DNA of 5,389 bases from Clostridia bacterium (GTDB lineage Bacteria; Bacillota; Clostridia; Oscillospirales; Acutalibacteraceae). The position numbers and the translations under genes were made by a program. This document shows positions 5,305 through 5,389 of the stretch, piece after piece (positions within the stretch are counted from its first letter, which is position 1; every line of letters begins with the position of its first letter). The notes below the pieces were generated by a model, which was not told where the DNA came from, did no database searches, and saw only the letters and a list, made by a program, of their open reading frames with translations. The DNA is taken from contig JAFOFS010000283.1 in the NCBI GenBank assembly GCA_017387165.1, positions 1-5,389 of the forward strand. Direction: 5' to 3'.

Positions 5305-5389
5305 GGAGTGCATGGCCGCCGCCCGTCTTGCGGGAGCGGACGATTTTATCTCTCGTTTGCCGGATGGCTACAACACACAGTTGTCCAAC
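5294..5389 (+). CDS. Internal fragment of an ABC exporter ATP-binding domain (continues beyond window)
   Basis: Read from GCT 5294, 32 codons give ATDEECMAAARLAGADDF followed by ISRLPDGYNTQLSN to the last base. This closely follows the helical-subdomain stretch of type IV ABC exporters (ATDEEV..AAKLAGADDFI.RLPDGYDT.L), which lies between the Q-loop and the LSGGQ signature. The signature should follow just past the window end. Upstream there is no Walker A, Q-loop or transmembrane domain in this frame, only the hydrolase gene in a different frame, so this cannot be the natural start of a gene. ATG 5312 falls in the middle of the conserved helix and should not be taken as a start. Family recognition is strong despite the short length; substrate is unknown. 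Confidence 0.75.

Noticed and set aside
2863..5313. A very long (816-codon) open frame on the minus strand, rich in His, Gln and Arg
   Set aside because: It lies antisense to three well-supported genes, crosses the junction at about 5300, has low-complexity composition and no recognisable domain. Such frames arise when sense codons TTA, CTA and TCA are rare, as in this GC-rich codon use.
5319..5339. A short CCCG/CGGG inverted repeat that might be a terminator after the hydrolase
   Set aside because: It has only a 4-bp stem, no T-run, and falls inside the conserved ABC coding stretch.
5312..5389. ATG 5312 as the start of a new small protein
   Set aside because: The codons before it (ATDEEC) already match the ABC-exporter consensus and there is no suitable ribosome-binding spacing. 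It is an internal methionine of a truncated gene.
1..5389. Circular closure of the window, because the ABC frame at the end runs in frame into the first codon
   Set aside because: The joined reading would give LSNEGRGCPACEK, which does not continue into the ABC signature motif (LSxGQ), and no terminal overlap is seen.

Overview
The window reads as a piece of a moderately GC-rich Firmicute chromosome, most likely a Clostridia / Oscillospirales-type gut anaerobe. This rests on the FakA/FakB (DAK2/DegV) pair, strong purine-rich Shine-Dalgarno sites, a sigma-A-type promoter with an extended -10, and the style of the downstream proteins. The taxonomic call is inference; no marker gene is present. 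All recognisable genes lie on the + strand.

Layout. Bases 1-153 are the last 50 codons of an unrecognised protein with a CPAC motif. Its stop codon is followed by a strong GC-rich hairpin terminator (173-205). Next come an AT-rich promoter (TTGTTA, 17 bp, TGTTATAAT; 249-277), a conspicuous 5'-leader hairpin (293-328) and a Shine-Dalgarno site. A tight five-gene operon follows: fakB (DegV family, 353-1285), fakA (DAK2 fatty-acid kinase, 1290-2915), an MFS_2/GPH-family transporter (2935-4299), a PlsC-type acyltransferase (4303-4959) and the start of a membrane-anchored alpha/beta hydrolase (4966 to about 5300). Intergenic gaps are 3 to 19 nt and no internal promoter or terminator is visible.

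How the genes fit together. FakB binds a free fatty acid and FakA phosphorylates it to acyl-phosphate. In Firmicutes, acyl-phosphate feeds PlsY directly and PlsX/acyl-ACP indirectly, and PlsC-type enzymes add the second acyl chain. The operon therefore looks like a module for using exogenous or recycled fatty acids in membrane lipid. The transporter belongs to the superfamily that includes Na+-coupled sugar carriers such as MelB and also the lysolipid carrier MFSD2A, so a lipid-type cargo is a reasonable but unproven idea. The hydrolase could release acyl chains, again by inference.

At about 5294-5302 the hydrolase breaks off. The sequence continues, in another frame, as the interior of an ABC-exporter ATPase domain with no upstream Walker A region or membrane domain. 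This is either a real recombination breakpoint or, more likely, a chimeric assembly join at the window's end. No RNA genes, CRISPR arrays, insertion sequences or prophage genes were seen.
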